Positions 1 to 7,027 of a DNA stretch of 28,905 nt are shown here, one piece after another. The position numbers and the translations under genes were made by a program. The DNA is taken from positions 1-28,905 of the forward strand of contig JAQXFL010000003.1 of assembly GCA_029250345.1 (NCBI GenBank). Reading direction: 5' to 3'. Under the pieces are notes generated by a model. It was not told where the DNA came from and made no database searches. It saw nothing but the letters and a program-made list of their open reading frames with translations. Positions within the stretch are counted from its first letter, which is position 1. Each line of letters begins with the position of its first letter. Origin of the DNA: Candidatus Poseidoniaceae archaeon (GTDB lineage Archaea; Thermoplasmatota; Poseidoniia; Poseidoniales; Poseidoniaceae).

Positions 1-432
1 GGTGACTCCAAGCGGTTGTCGCAAGGTGTAATTGAGTCGGTTACCGGGGACTGGAATTGTGCTTCCTTCAATTTTATCCGACAAACCTGCAAAGTATTCC
101 AAGGTCCAAGCACCGTAGCGGATTTCGGACAGTGCTTCACGGAATGTCTTACCGTTGTTGTTGGATTCGATCGCTGCAAGTTCCTTGGCTTTGGCGTAGG
201 TTGCTTGAGCCATCTTGTTGAGAATTCGTCCACGTTGCGCAGGGTCCATAGATTTCCACGAAGGGTCTTCAAATGCGGCACGTGATGCGTCAACACATCG
301 ATAGACATCGTTGAGGGTTGCTTTCGGCGTTGTCGCCATGACTTGGCCTGTAGCAGGGTTGAGGATATCGGCGGTAGCCCCATCCTCAGCATCACACCAT
401 TCTCCACCAATCGACATCTGTTCTGCGCTCAT
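1..432 (-). CDS. Aldehyde dehydrogenase, N-terminal part (cut by window edge)
   Basis: The reverse strand is open from the ATG at 430-432 to base 1 (144 codons, no stop), so the 3' part lies outside the window. The translation begins MSAEQMSIGGEWCDAEDG and continues with NPATG and a SRAAFEDPSWKSMDP stretch, the N-terminal Rossmann-side pattern of NAD(P)-dependent aldehyde dehydrogenases of the betaine-aldehyde/ALDH1 kind. These enzymes oxidise aldehydes to acids in the cytoplasm. The catalytic Cys and Glu are not in the window, so the substrate cannot be judged. An in-frame ATG at 463-465 would add 11 residues. I prefer 432 because a GGAG lies 6 bases upstream of it. It is divergent from the kinase at 552. 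Confidence 0.88.
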   Translation of the reverse strand, partial: MSAEQMSIGGEWCDAEDGATADILNPATGQVMATTPKATLNDVYRCVDASRAAFEDPSWKSMDPAQRGRILNKMAQATYAKAKELAAIESNNNGKTFREALSEIRYGAWTLEYFAGLSDKIEGSTIPVPGNRLNYTLRQPLGVT

Positions 433-551
433 GAACTGCTCCAAGTGCTGTCCCCTCAAAGGCATTCGCTTTGGCTCGGCATGTACAAAGGATGCGTAAT
501 CAGTGGTAGAAGGCGAAAAGACTCTTGAAGCAGGTTCATTGTGCTTTGAAT

Positions 552-1217
552 ATGGCTCGAGATGTAAGTTTGGCTGATGCCGCTGCTCGAACCATTGCCG
601 ACCGAGCACCAAGATTGTTGGTGATTGCCGGTGCAACCGGCACTGGCAAATCCACTGCGTCGGTTCAACTCGCTGCAAAGAACAACTTCGCACGGTTACT
701 TTCAACCGATGCCGTTCGTGAAATCATGCGCTCATGCGATGAGGAGCGAACCCAGTCGGCCCTTCATCGCTCATCGTTTTCCCGTGGCGATTCTGGTGAA
801 CCGGTCCTCGATTGGTTGGAAACATGTCAGGCTGTTGAAACCGGCATCATTGCTACCATCGACCGAGCCCGGCGTGAAGGCATTGACTTGATCATCGAAG
901 GGGTGCACATCAATCCAAGTGAACGCTTACTGCGCAGTTGGCGCGAAGCCGGTGGAATTGCAATCGGTCTGGTGATGACTGTTGGCGAGGAAGACCGGCA
1001 CCGTTCGATGATTCGTTCACGGGATGCTCATTCGTTCCGTCGAGCGGACCGTTATTTGGCGGCATTCCCTCGCATACGTTCGATTCAAAACGGTTTGATT
1101 GAGCGAGCAAAAATAGCATCATGGCCCGTTGTTGACCTCTCTCGTGTCAGCAAGGATACTGAGCGCATCAAGCATCTCATGGACCTTGCTTGGAACGAAC
1201 ACACGCAGCGTCGTTAA
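552..1217 (+). CDS. P-loop kinase, 2-phosphoglycerate kinase-like
   Basis: A 221-residue cytoplasmic protein with a Walker A loop GATGTGKST at residues 27-35, preceded by a hydrophobic strand (LLVIA). A Walker B-like strand DLIIEGVHI lies near residues 115-123, and an Arg-rich lid-like part (RHRSMIRSRDAHSFRRADRY) follows. This is the layout of the archaeal 2-phosphoglycerate kinase/zeta-toxin-like P-loop group. The 2-phosphoglycerate kinase reaction makes 2,3-bisphosphoglycerate, but the substrate here is inferred from fold similarity only. A TTG at 525 in the same frame could extend the protein by 9 residues; the ATG at 552 is the simpler start. The gene converges on the pilus operon: its stop codon at 1215-1217 overlaps the 3' end of the pilin-like gene by 4 bases. 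Confidence 0.7.
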   Translation: MARDVSLADAAARTIADRAPRLLVIAGATGTGKSTASVQLAAKNNFARLLSTDAVREIMRSCDEERTQSALHRSSFSRGDSGEPVLDWLETCQAVETGIIATIDRARREGIDLIIEGVHINPSERLLRSWREAGGIAIGLVMTVGEEDRHRSMIRSRDAHSFRRADRYLAAFPRIRSIQNGLIERAKIASWPVVDLSRVSKDTERIKHLMDLAWNEHTQRR

Positions 1218-1666
1218 GCGTGCGTAATGTCAAACGACACCGGTACGGTAAGCATGGCTGAACCATCGGAGATTCCGAGTTCTGCCTCAAAGTGCAAAGT
1301 ATTGGCAGAAGTTTCGTTGACTTGCATGTCAATGAGTTTGATTTCGATACCTCTCAACTCGCCGTGATGCAGAATGTCGTCATGGACGCTCTGGAATGCA
1401 ATCTCTCCAGCTTCAAGCGGTCCAAGTCCTCCATCAATCCACAGTTGCGTTCGAGCTTCGGTAAGTTCAGGCACGGCGTCGACGACTTCCAGCGATGTGA
1501 CCAACACGCCGTCGGATGCCGTATCGTGGGGCATGGTCATTCCAGCGACTTTAACGCCAAAGATTGCCATGGAGAGGAGAGACATCAGCAATACGACTCC
1601 AGTGGCAAGCAACATTTGTGCCGCATCTCGGTCTTCACCTGAGCGTTCATTCAGCGTACGCATCAC
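1214..1666 (-). CDS. Pilin-like membrane-anchored protein, last gene of pilus operon
   Basis: A 150-residue protein with a short charged N-terminus (RTLNERSGEDRDAAQ), one hydrophobic segment at about residues 18-43, and a soluble domain predicted to lie outside the membrane. This is the form of archaeal pseudopilins and minor pilins that follow GspF-type genes, such as the small DUF726x-type proteins of haloarchaeal pil operons; the family link is by architecture only. The GTG start at 1664-1666 overlaps the stop of the upstream gene (GTGA), and a GAGGAGG lies 6 bases before it. An ATG one codon later is possible. No class III prepilin-peptidase site with a clear G|F-type cleavage is visible. 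The most likely role is a minor subunit or assembly factor of the pilus encoded upstream. Confidence 0.72.
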   Translation of the reverse strand: MMRTLNERSGEDRDAAQMLLATGVVLLMSLLSMAIFGVKVAGMTMPHDTASDGVLVTSLEVVDAVPELTEARTQLWIDGGLGPLEAGEIAFQSVHDDILHHGELRGIEIKLIDMQVNETSANTLHFEAELGISDGSAMLTVPVSFDITHA

Positions 1667-2103
1667 GCACCGCCTCCTCGATTCCAGACGTCAAGAGTGA
1701 CCGTCCAAGAGTGCTCGTCATTCGCCAATAAGTGATGAACGGTAACCGTTTCACCAGCAGGCGTACCTGTATTGCCGTAGGGGGCAGAAGTGCCGCTGTT
1801 CTGTGCAAGCCAGCAGTTGGCTTCTTTTCCGGCGACGATGTAATCTTGGAGCAACTGGCATGCTTCATCTAATTCGCCGCTCTCAAGTAACTCACTCAGG
1901 CGATTCTCGCCCGAGACTTCCGCTTCAAGTCCAATTCCGTATCGAAACGCGTCATCTCCTGCAATTTCCAACGCAGCATCATGAGCAACCGATGGTGCAT
2001 CCGGAACTTGGATACGAATCAAGAAGGTTGCAGACATGAAAAACAGCCAAAACAGCGTCAACATCTCAAGGATGTGGATTTGGGCTTCTTCGTTTTGACG
2101 CAT
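1663..2103 (-). CDS. Pilin-like membrane-anchored protein
   Basis: A 146-residue protein starting MRQNEEAQIHILEMLTLFWL. The hydrophobic segment at residues 12-32 is followed by an extracytoplasmic domain with two cysteines (C82 and C97 region) and a Gly-rich end. The acidic residue before a long N-terminal helix resembles type IV pilin-like proteins, but no prepilin cleavage motif is obvious. The start lies 4 bases after the stop of the platform gene, with GGGTGAT just upstream. The gene is translationally coupled (GTGA overlap) to the next pilin-like gene. It probably serves as a minor pilin or adaptor of the Tad-like machine; it is assigned by position and topology, not by a recognised domain. 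Confidence 0.72.
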   Translation of the reverse strand: MRQNEEAQIHILEMLTLFWLFFMSATFLIRIQVPDAPSVAHDAALEIAGDDAFRYGIGLEAEVSGENRLSELLESGELDEACQLLQDYIVAGKEANCWLAQNSGTSAPYGNTGTPAGETVTVHHLLANDEHSWTVTLDVWNRGGGA

Positions 2104-2107
2104 TCAA

Positions 2108-3697
2108 TCACCCGAAGAACAGCGGCGAAGGAATGAACGTTCCAGAAGACGGATTGAGTCCTGGTACTTCGGTAATACCGATGAGATTCGGTGTGAACGC
2201 TAAGAAGTTGAACACGACAATGGAGACCAAGATCATCATTCCGGAGTGCTTGAAACCAGTGGAGAACCGACCGGTTGACATGAGGCCAGCCATTGTACCG
2301 TTACCGACGGCCTGCATGGTTACGCCGTAGTAGAATACAGTCAGGAAAAACAGCGGGTCAATGTTACGAATTGTCATGTTACCAATCGTCTGACCGCCAC
2401 TGTCACCTCCGTCTTCACCGCTCGAATTCGAGCCGGCAATAGCAGGGATAAAGACAACAGCCAGTGTGACGATAACGCCGAGGAAAACGAAGTAAGATGT
2501 CCAAATGACCGCAATGTACGAGCCGATTGCACGTTTCCGTTCACCTTCTAAGAACTTCAATTCCCGAGAGTCGTTTGCTGCAGTGACAAGAATATCAGAA
2601 ATCTTTCCACCCGCACGGTCAGCTTCTGCAATGAGTGCAATCGCTCGCTGAACCAGTGGAGTACCAACTCGGTCTGCGAATTGCTTGATGACATCACTGA
2701 ACTTGATACCCCAACTGAGTTGATCGGACATTTTCTTGACTTCGTCGTTTAATGCACCGTATTCTGAAGTCGCCAGCGTTTGAATCGCAACGGTCATCGA
2801 AAGACCACCTTTCCAGTATTCTGCCAAGTCACGGAGGAAATCAGGGAATTTTTCTTCAACTTCGTTCTTTGCGCCCTCAACCCGCTCCCAGTAATATGAG
2901 GCGGGATACAGGAAGAAAAAGAAGGTCATTCCAAAGAAATTGAGGAAAATGAAGGGGCGAATGGACTTAACGCCAAGGTCCAACTCTGGGCCAAGCCAGT
3001 AGGATTTGTTGTTCATGTTCGATGGGATGCCGTCGAAGTAGTGAACCGTGACATCAAAATTCATCTCCGAAATTCGCTTTCCTTCTTCGAGGGAGAAGGC
3101 AACGAGCTCGTATCTTGTATCCGGTGGGATGTTATCGAGAGTTATTCCACAACCGTCGTTGTCTGGATTGTTGTCCGTATCAGTAGTGCCACGGTGACTT
3201 TCAAGAATGTCACCGTCTTGTGAACGAATAGCGACGATGTAGTCGGTCGGTGTGTCGGCATCGACGCTGCAATTGAGCCAAAGTGGCTGAAGCACCATGA
3301 CGCCTCCAGTTTGGTCAGAGTCAACGCCTGGAACGTCGAAGTTCTTTCCTTGTTTGGTGAACGTTCTCCATTCTTCTCCCTTCCATACGACTCTATCAGG
3401 AGCGTCTTGAAGAATTGAGCATGATTGATTGGCCGAGTAGTCTGGCTTGATGTTGGTGTTGAATTTCTCGCCGACTGAGTTTCCTTGGGAATCTTCGGCA
3501 GTGATTCCACAGTACAAATTGGTGAACATTGGTTCGCCGTTGGATGTTGGGATGAATCCAGAGTTGGTCGCCCATACAGTTCCGGTGCACAAGCCCAAGA
3601 AAATCGAAACAAAGAGAATAGCGTAGAGTTTCGTGAGCGTCGAATCGTCCTTTGGAAGGTCGAGTTTGACGGTGATCTTGTTCTTCTTTTTTGCCAA
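2108..3697 (-). CDS. Pilus platform protein, TadC/GspF-like, with large external N-terminal domain
   Basis: A 529-residue inner-membrane platform protein. A basic N-tail is followed by a membrane segment near residues 20-42, then an external domain at about residues 45-225 with several cysteines and NxS/T sites. After a second membrane segment (FIFLNFFGMTFFFFLYPASYY) comes a GspF-type cytoplasmic domain (EEKFPDFLRDLAEYWKGGLS onwards, with a typical AGGKISDIL stretch). At least three further membrane segments close the protein. GspF/TadC/FlaJ proteins couple the pilus ATPase to the growing filament. The start is set by an AGGAGGTGA at 3702-3710, 4 bases before a TTG at 3695-3697; the GTG at 3715 would place this ribosome site inside the gene. 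The external domain is unusual for a platform protein and I do not recognise its fold. Confidence 0.85.
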   Translation of the reverse strand: MAKKKNKITVKLDLPKDDSTLTKLYAILFVSIFLGLCTGTVWATNSGFIPTSNGEPMFTNLYCGITAEDSQGNSVGEKFNTNIKPDYSANQSCSILQDAPDRVVWKGEEWRTFTKQGKNFDVPGVDSDQTGGVMVLQPLWLNCSVDADTPTDYIVAIRSQDGDILESHRGTTDTDNNPDNDGCGITLDNIPPDTRYELVAFSLEEGKRISEMNFDVTVHYFDGIPSNMNNKSYWLGPELDLGVKSIRPFIFLNFFGMTFFFFLYPASYYWERVEGAKNEVEEKFPDFLRDLAEYWKGGLSMTVAIQTLATSEYGALNDEVKKMSDQLSWGIKFSDVIKQFADRVGTPLVQRAIALIAEADRAGGKISDILVTAANDSRELKFLEGERKRAIGSYIAVIWTSYFVFLGVIVTLAVVFIPAIAGSNSSGEDGGDSGGQTIGNMTIRNIDPLFFLTVFYYGVTMQAVGNGTMAGLMSTGRFSTGFKHSGMMILVSIVVFNFLAFTPNLIGITEVPGLNPSSGTFIPSPLFFG

Positions 3698-3701
3698 CTT
3701 C

Positions 3702-3710
3702 TCACCTCCT
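3702..3710 (-). promoter_or_regulatory. Strong Shine-Dalgarno site that decides a TTG start
   Basis: The minus strand reads AGGAGGTGA, then 4 bases, then TTG GCA AAA. This near-perfect anti-SD match makes the TTG at 3697 the likely start of the TadC-like gene. The site sits just after the overlapping stop of the upstream TadB-like gene, so translation is probably coupled. Confidence 0.7.
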
Positions 3711-3711
3711 C

Positions 3712-4731
3712 TCACATTTCTTGCTCTTTACTGCTGGTCCAGACTAATATTGCGTATGCAATGTGAATCATTGGCACGAATCCTAGAACGATTCCGTAGA
3801 GCATGCCTTCTGACATTTGCGCACCGCTGCCTGAAACCCAGAACATGATGACCAGCATAACAATCAGGAACAGTGGCATAGCAACAGCGACAACAATGTA
3901 CGATTCTGCTAGAAGTGCAATCGATTCAAGGAACATCTGAAGCCGTGTTCTGTTTTCACGCATGTAGTGCTCTGCTCTGTTGAGGAAATACAATTTGAGT
4001 TGACCACCAGCAGTGAGGGTACCGACCATACCTTGGAAGAACTCCGTCAGCCAAACTGAAGCAGCCCGGTCAACACTCATCTTCATTGCCGTAATGAGGT
4101 CATAACCCAGCAGTGTGACATCTCTGTACACCATCGCAGCATCGTCAGCGACGTCTCCGTAGATTTCTTTGTTCATTGCAAGTGAGCGGAAAATCTTGGA
4201 AGGTGTTGCGTTTGCTGCAGACATAGCAGCGGTGTAGGAAGCAGCGTATGGAAGGTACTTCTCAATCATTGCACCTCGGCGAGCAGCCTCACGGGTTGCA
4301 CCGCCCTTGTTGTACTTGAAAGCGCCAAAGGGGACGATAATACCACCAATTGCAACGATGAGTGCCTTGAGGATTGGCGGGAACACTTGGTATGCAAACC
4401 CGTCACAGCCGTTTCCAGGTTTGTTTGGGTCAACTAAATCTTGATTCCAGTATTCCCACTCGAAACAGTAATTGATGGTTGCAGGGTCTTGGATGCTTTC
4501 CCAATAGGCGATAACTCCGATATCTGGAATGAAGAACAACGAAACGAATCCCCAGGAAACTAAGGTAACGGCGATGGTTGTCATGATTGCCGTAGCAAGA
4601 TAGACTTCCGGCATCATCGGCATAGCGCCTTTGACGAGGCTTTCGGAGAGAACTTTGTCGTTACGAGCACGCTTACGCAGGAAGCGACCGAGAACTCGGT
4701 TGCAAATCCTTTGCCATGTCGTTAAGTCCAT
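3712..4731 (-). CDS. Pilus platform protein, TadB/GspF-like
   Basis: A 339-residue membrane protein. It has a basic N-terminal cytoplasmic tail, membrane segments near residues 45-70 and 125-145, and a short external loop between them with two cysteines. A GspF-type cytoplasmic domain follows (about residues 150-270), then two closing membrane segments (SYIVVAVAMPLFLIVMLVIM and the final MIHIAYAILVW region). Members of this family form the membrane platform of type II secretion, Tad and archaellum machines. A GAGGGTGAT lies upstream of the ATG at 4731. The gene starts 19 bases after the ATPase stop, and its own stop lies next to the start region of the TadC-like gene. Two different platform genes in tandem is the Tad-like order. 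Confidence 0.85.
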   Translation of the reverse strand: MDLTTWQRICNRVLGRFLRKRARNDKVLSESLVKGAMPMMPEVYLATAIMTTIAVTLVSWGFVSLFFIPDIGVIAYWESIQDPATINYCFEWEYWNQDLVDPNKPGNGCDGFAYQVFPPILKALIVAIGGIIVPFGAFKYNKGGATREAARRGAMIEKYLPYAASYTAAMSAANATPSKIFRSLAMNKEIYGDVADDAAMVYRDVTLLGYDLITAMKMSVDRAASVWLTEFFQGMVGTLTAGGQLKLYFLNRAEHYMRENRTRLQMFLESIALLAESYIVVAVAMPLFLIVMLVIMFWVSGSGAQMSEGMLYGIVLGFVPMIHIAYAILVWTSSKEQEM

Positions 4732-4750
4732 CGAATCACCCTCTTTCTAT

Positions 4751-6277
4751 TCAGCGAAGTCCGTCAACCCGTGCCATGATTTCTGTAGGTCGAACGTAAT
4801 ATTCAGTGACGATTTGAGACACTTGGTCTGCCTTGCGAATATCGTTCAAAACCATCCATTCAAGGATACGCTTTCGAGTACGCAGTTCACGTCGCATGTC
4901 GTCTTGAGAGTAGTTGAGTTTGACCATGATCTTCTCAAGAACGTAGGATTTTCCGCTGAAGATGAAATCATCACTGGTGACATCCCAACGGAACACTTCG
5001 TTGGTGATGATTTCAAGCGAGTTCGGGTCGATACCGACGATTTCCACAAGTTGCTTTGTTCGTCGGACACGCTTACCGTTAATACGGGTTTGAATCTGAA
5101 TGCAACATGCTTCCAGTGCTGGCAGCAAAACACGAGGGATGTCAATCGGTTTGTTCTCCAATCGGTGAACAAGAGATGGAACAGAGTCGGCGTGGACGGT
5201 TGAATATGCACAGTGCCCAGTAGCCATTGCTTGGAACAGAACATATGCTTCAGCACCACGGATTTCACCGACAATAATGTATTCAGGCCGCTCACGAAGA
5301 GCTGCTTTGAGCAACTCGAACTCTCCAATGACACCATCAGTGGATTCTCCACCGAAACCTTGCCGTGTAAGACCCGGGACCCAGTTTGGCTGAGGGATGT
5401 TGACTTCACGGGTTGATTCGATTGAAACAATCTTCATTTGCCATGGGATGAAAATGCACATGGCGTTGAGTGTTGTCGTTTTCCCGGATGCAGTACCTCC
5501 GACAAACAGCATTGGGACTTCATTTTGGAATCCGATCCAGAGATAAGCGACCATCAAGGAAGACATGGTTCTGAACGCCACGATATCAGCAGGCGAGAAC
5601 GGGTCGTCCTTGAAACGCCGAATACAGAATGCTGAACCACGGGTCGAAATTTCGTGGCCGAGTTTCATGACAATTCGAGAACCATCCATCAGCGTTGCAT
5701 CCAGCAATGGGTCGGCAACTGAAATGTGCTTGCCACACCGTTGAGCGAGTTTGATAACATAGGATTCCAGTTCATGGTCCGTGTTCCAAACACAGGTGGT
5801 TTCGACTGATTCGAACTTTCGGTGGTAGGCAAAGATCGGAACGCCAGTGCCGTCAAGAGAAATATCTTCCACGTTGATGTCGTTCATCAGAACGTCCATC
5901 TGCCCGTATCCAATCAAGTCTCGTCGCAGGTAGTAGAAAATCTTCGACTTTGATTTTTTGTTAATTTTCATGCCGTATGCTTTGATTACCTTGTCCATAG
6001 CAGTACGAATGTAGGCTTCTGGGTTTGCATCGATTTCTTCGATGTTGGCCGTAAGAGAGCGGATGAAGATGTCGAGGATTTCATCTCGGTATTCCTGTTC
6101 TTTTTTGGTCATCGGTGGTTCGATGATTTGGTAAATAATATTGAGCGTTTGCTTGTCACGAACGATGCGCGCAAAGGCGTGCGGTGGCATGACTGGGTAC
6201 TTATCGAGCTCGTCGTATTGGGCGCGTTGTTTGGCTCGCTGACGCTTGCCACCACCTTTGTTTTGTTTTCTTGCCAT
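4751..6277 (-). CDS. Type IV pilus/Tad-like secretion ATPase (VirB11/FlaI family)
   Basis: A 508-residue hexameric motor ATPase that powers pilus assembly at the cytoplasmic face. It has a Lys/Arg-rich N-tail, a helical N-terminal domain, and a Walker A GGTASGKT at residues 260-267. The Walker B/Asp-box strand YIIVGEIRG lies at about 333-341 and the His box STVHADS at 359-365, all intact. The E-R-x-E-Y-I-I-V-G-E-I-R-G pattern is typical of TadA/FlaI rather than of retraction PilT proteins. It leads the operon, followed by two platform proteins and two pilin-like genes. No archaellum genes (flaB, flaH, flaX) are near, so a pilus or adhesion apparatus is more likely than a swimming organelle. 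The ATG at 6277 is preceded by GAGGGTG. Confidence 0.92.
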   Translation of the reverse strand: MARKQNKGGGKRQRAKQRAQYDELDKYPVMPPHAFARIVRDKQTLNIIYQIIEPPMTKKEQEYRDEILDIFIRSLTANIEEIDANPEAYIRTAMDKVIKAYGMKINKKSKSKIFYYLRRDLIGYGQMDVLMNDINVEDISLDGTGVPIFAYHRKFESVETTCVWNTDHELESYVIKLAQRCGKHISVADPLLDATLMDGSRIVMKLGHEISTRGSAFCIRRFKDDPFSPADIVAFRTMSSLMVAYLWIGFQNEVPMLFVGGTASGKTTTLNAMCIFIPWQMKIVSIESTREVNIPQPNWVPGLTRQGFGGESTDGVIGEFELLKAALRERPEYIIVGEIRGAEAYVLFQAMATGHCAYSTVHADSVPSLVHRLENKPIDIPRVLLPALEACCIQIQTRINGKRVRRTKQLVEIVGIDPNSLEIITNEVFRWDVTSDDFIFSGKSYVLEKIMVKLNYSQDDMRRELRTRKRILEWMVLNDIRKADQVSQIVTEYYVRPTEIMARVDGLR

Positions 6278-6319
6278 ACGCGCACCCTCTGCCGAAGCAT
6301 TTCATCACACGCTATGGCC

Positions 6320-6330
6320 GACTATAACCC
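6320..6330 (-). promoter_or_regulatory. Possible TATA box for pilus operon
   Basis: The reverse strand reads GGGTTATAGTC here, about 47 bases upstream of the ATPase ATG. A start of transcription near 6298 would leave a short leader containing the GAGGGTG ribosome site. This rests on a single weak motif. Confidence 0.35.
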
Positions 6331-6407
6331 TTGGGTGAAAACAACCCCGAAAACCGTTACCTGCGAGCAGAATATTTTCTCCAAAAGCGCCGTTTTGGAC
6401 GCGGGGA

Positions 6408-6992
6408 TTATTCCTCGTTTTCAAACGCTGAAAGCCACTCTTCACACGAGGCTTGAAATGCGTGAAGTTCGACGTTGTTGTCAATTAAATAATTCGATTC
6501 TGCGATGATCTGTTCAAGCCCCCAGCCACGCTCACGCTTGTCTCGAACCTCGAACGCTTCTCTGTCTCCATCTTCCGAACGGCCTCTGTTCTGAATCCGA
6601 GTGAATCGGGTATCGGGCGAAGCATCGACTGCCAGCGAGAAGAAGTTCTTCTTCCAGCGTTGTTCAAACACAACCCGTTCTGCAGTTCCTCGCATTCCTT
6701 CGATAAGGACAATCGAGTTGTCCTTGAGGTGTTCATCAACAGCATCTGCAAGCCGTACGGCAAGAACATCTTCGCCGTGTTCCGCACGTAGCTGAGCAGC
6801 AATTTCGCCAAAAATCCCTGGTGATTCTTTCAGTTCAAGCCGTCGAACTTCCGCTCGAACCATGTCGCCCATTGACAACACCGGTATGCCGTGTGAAAGC
6901 AGCACACTGGCGAACTCGCCTTTACCTGAACCCGGCATCCCGCAGACTGCAACGACTCGTGCCATGCTTGAATGGCGCAGACGAATGCTCAT
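6408..6992 (-). CDS. UPF0200 family P-loop nucleotide kinase (dephospho-CoA-kinase/adenylate-kinase-like)
   Basis: A 194-residue protein with Walker A GMPGSGKG at residues 18-25; the final Gly in place of Ser/Thr is normal in UPF0200. It also has an MGDMVR motif (41-46), a Walker B-like strand IVLIEGMRG (94-102), and the family lid motif RDKRERGWG (150-158). UPF0200 proteins are archaeal relatives of dephospho-CoA kinase and cytidylate/adenylate kinases; the substrate is not settled, and I infer a small nucleotide-like acceptor. The start is chosen by AAAGGAGGT at 6999-7007, 6 bases before the ATG. An internal ATG (MARVVAV) would remove 9 residues. It lies 35 bases downstream of an ABC permease, so it is probably co-transcribed with the exporter. 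Confidence 0.82.
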   Translation of the reverse strand: MSIRLRHSSMARVVAVCGMPGSGKGEFASVLLSHGIPVLSMGDMVRAEVRRLELKESPGIFGEIAAQLRAEHGEDVLAVRLADAVDEHLKDNSIVLIEGMRGTAERVVFEQRWKKNFFSLAVDASPDTRFTRIQNRGRSEDGDREAFEVRDKRERGWGLEQIIAESNYLIDNNVELHAFQASCEEWLSAFENEE

Positions 6993-6998
6993 CAAGAT

Positions 6999-7007
6999 AC
7001 CTCCTTT
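6999..7007 (-). promoter_or_regulatory. Shine-Dalgarno site of the UPF0200 kinase
   Basis: AAAGGAGGT on the reverse strand, 6 bases before ATG 6990-6992. It excludes the upstream in-frame starts (up to 7076) and favours MSIRLRH as the N-terminus. Confidence 0.7.
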
Positions 7008-7027
7008 CAACAAACAAAGTTGGCTGT

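Noticed and set aside
4631..5430. Long open frames on both strands inside the pilus ATPase and platform genes
   Set aside because: They are alternative frames of genes with intact family motifs, and their translations are Ser/Arg/His-rich without recognisable features.
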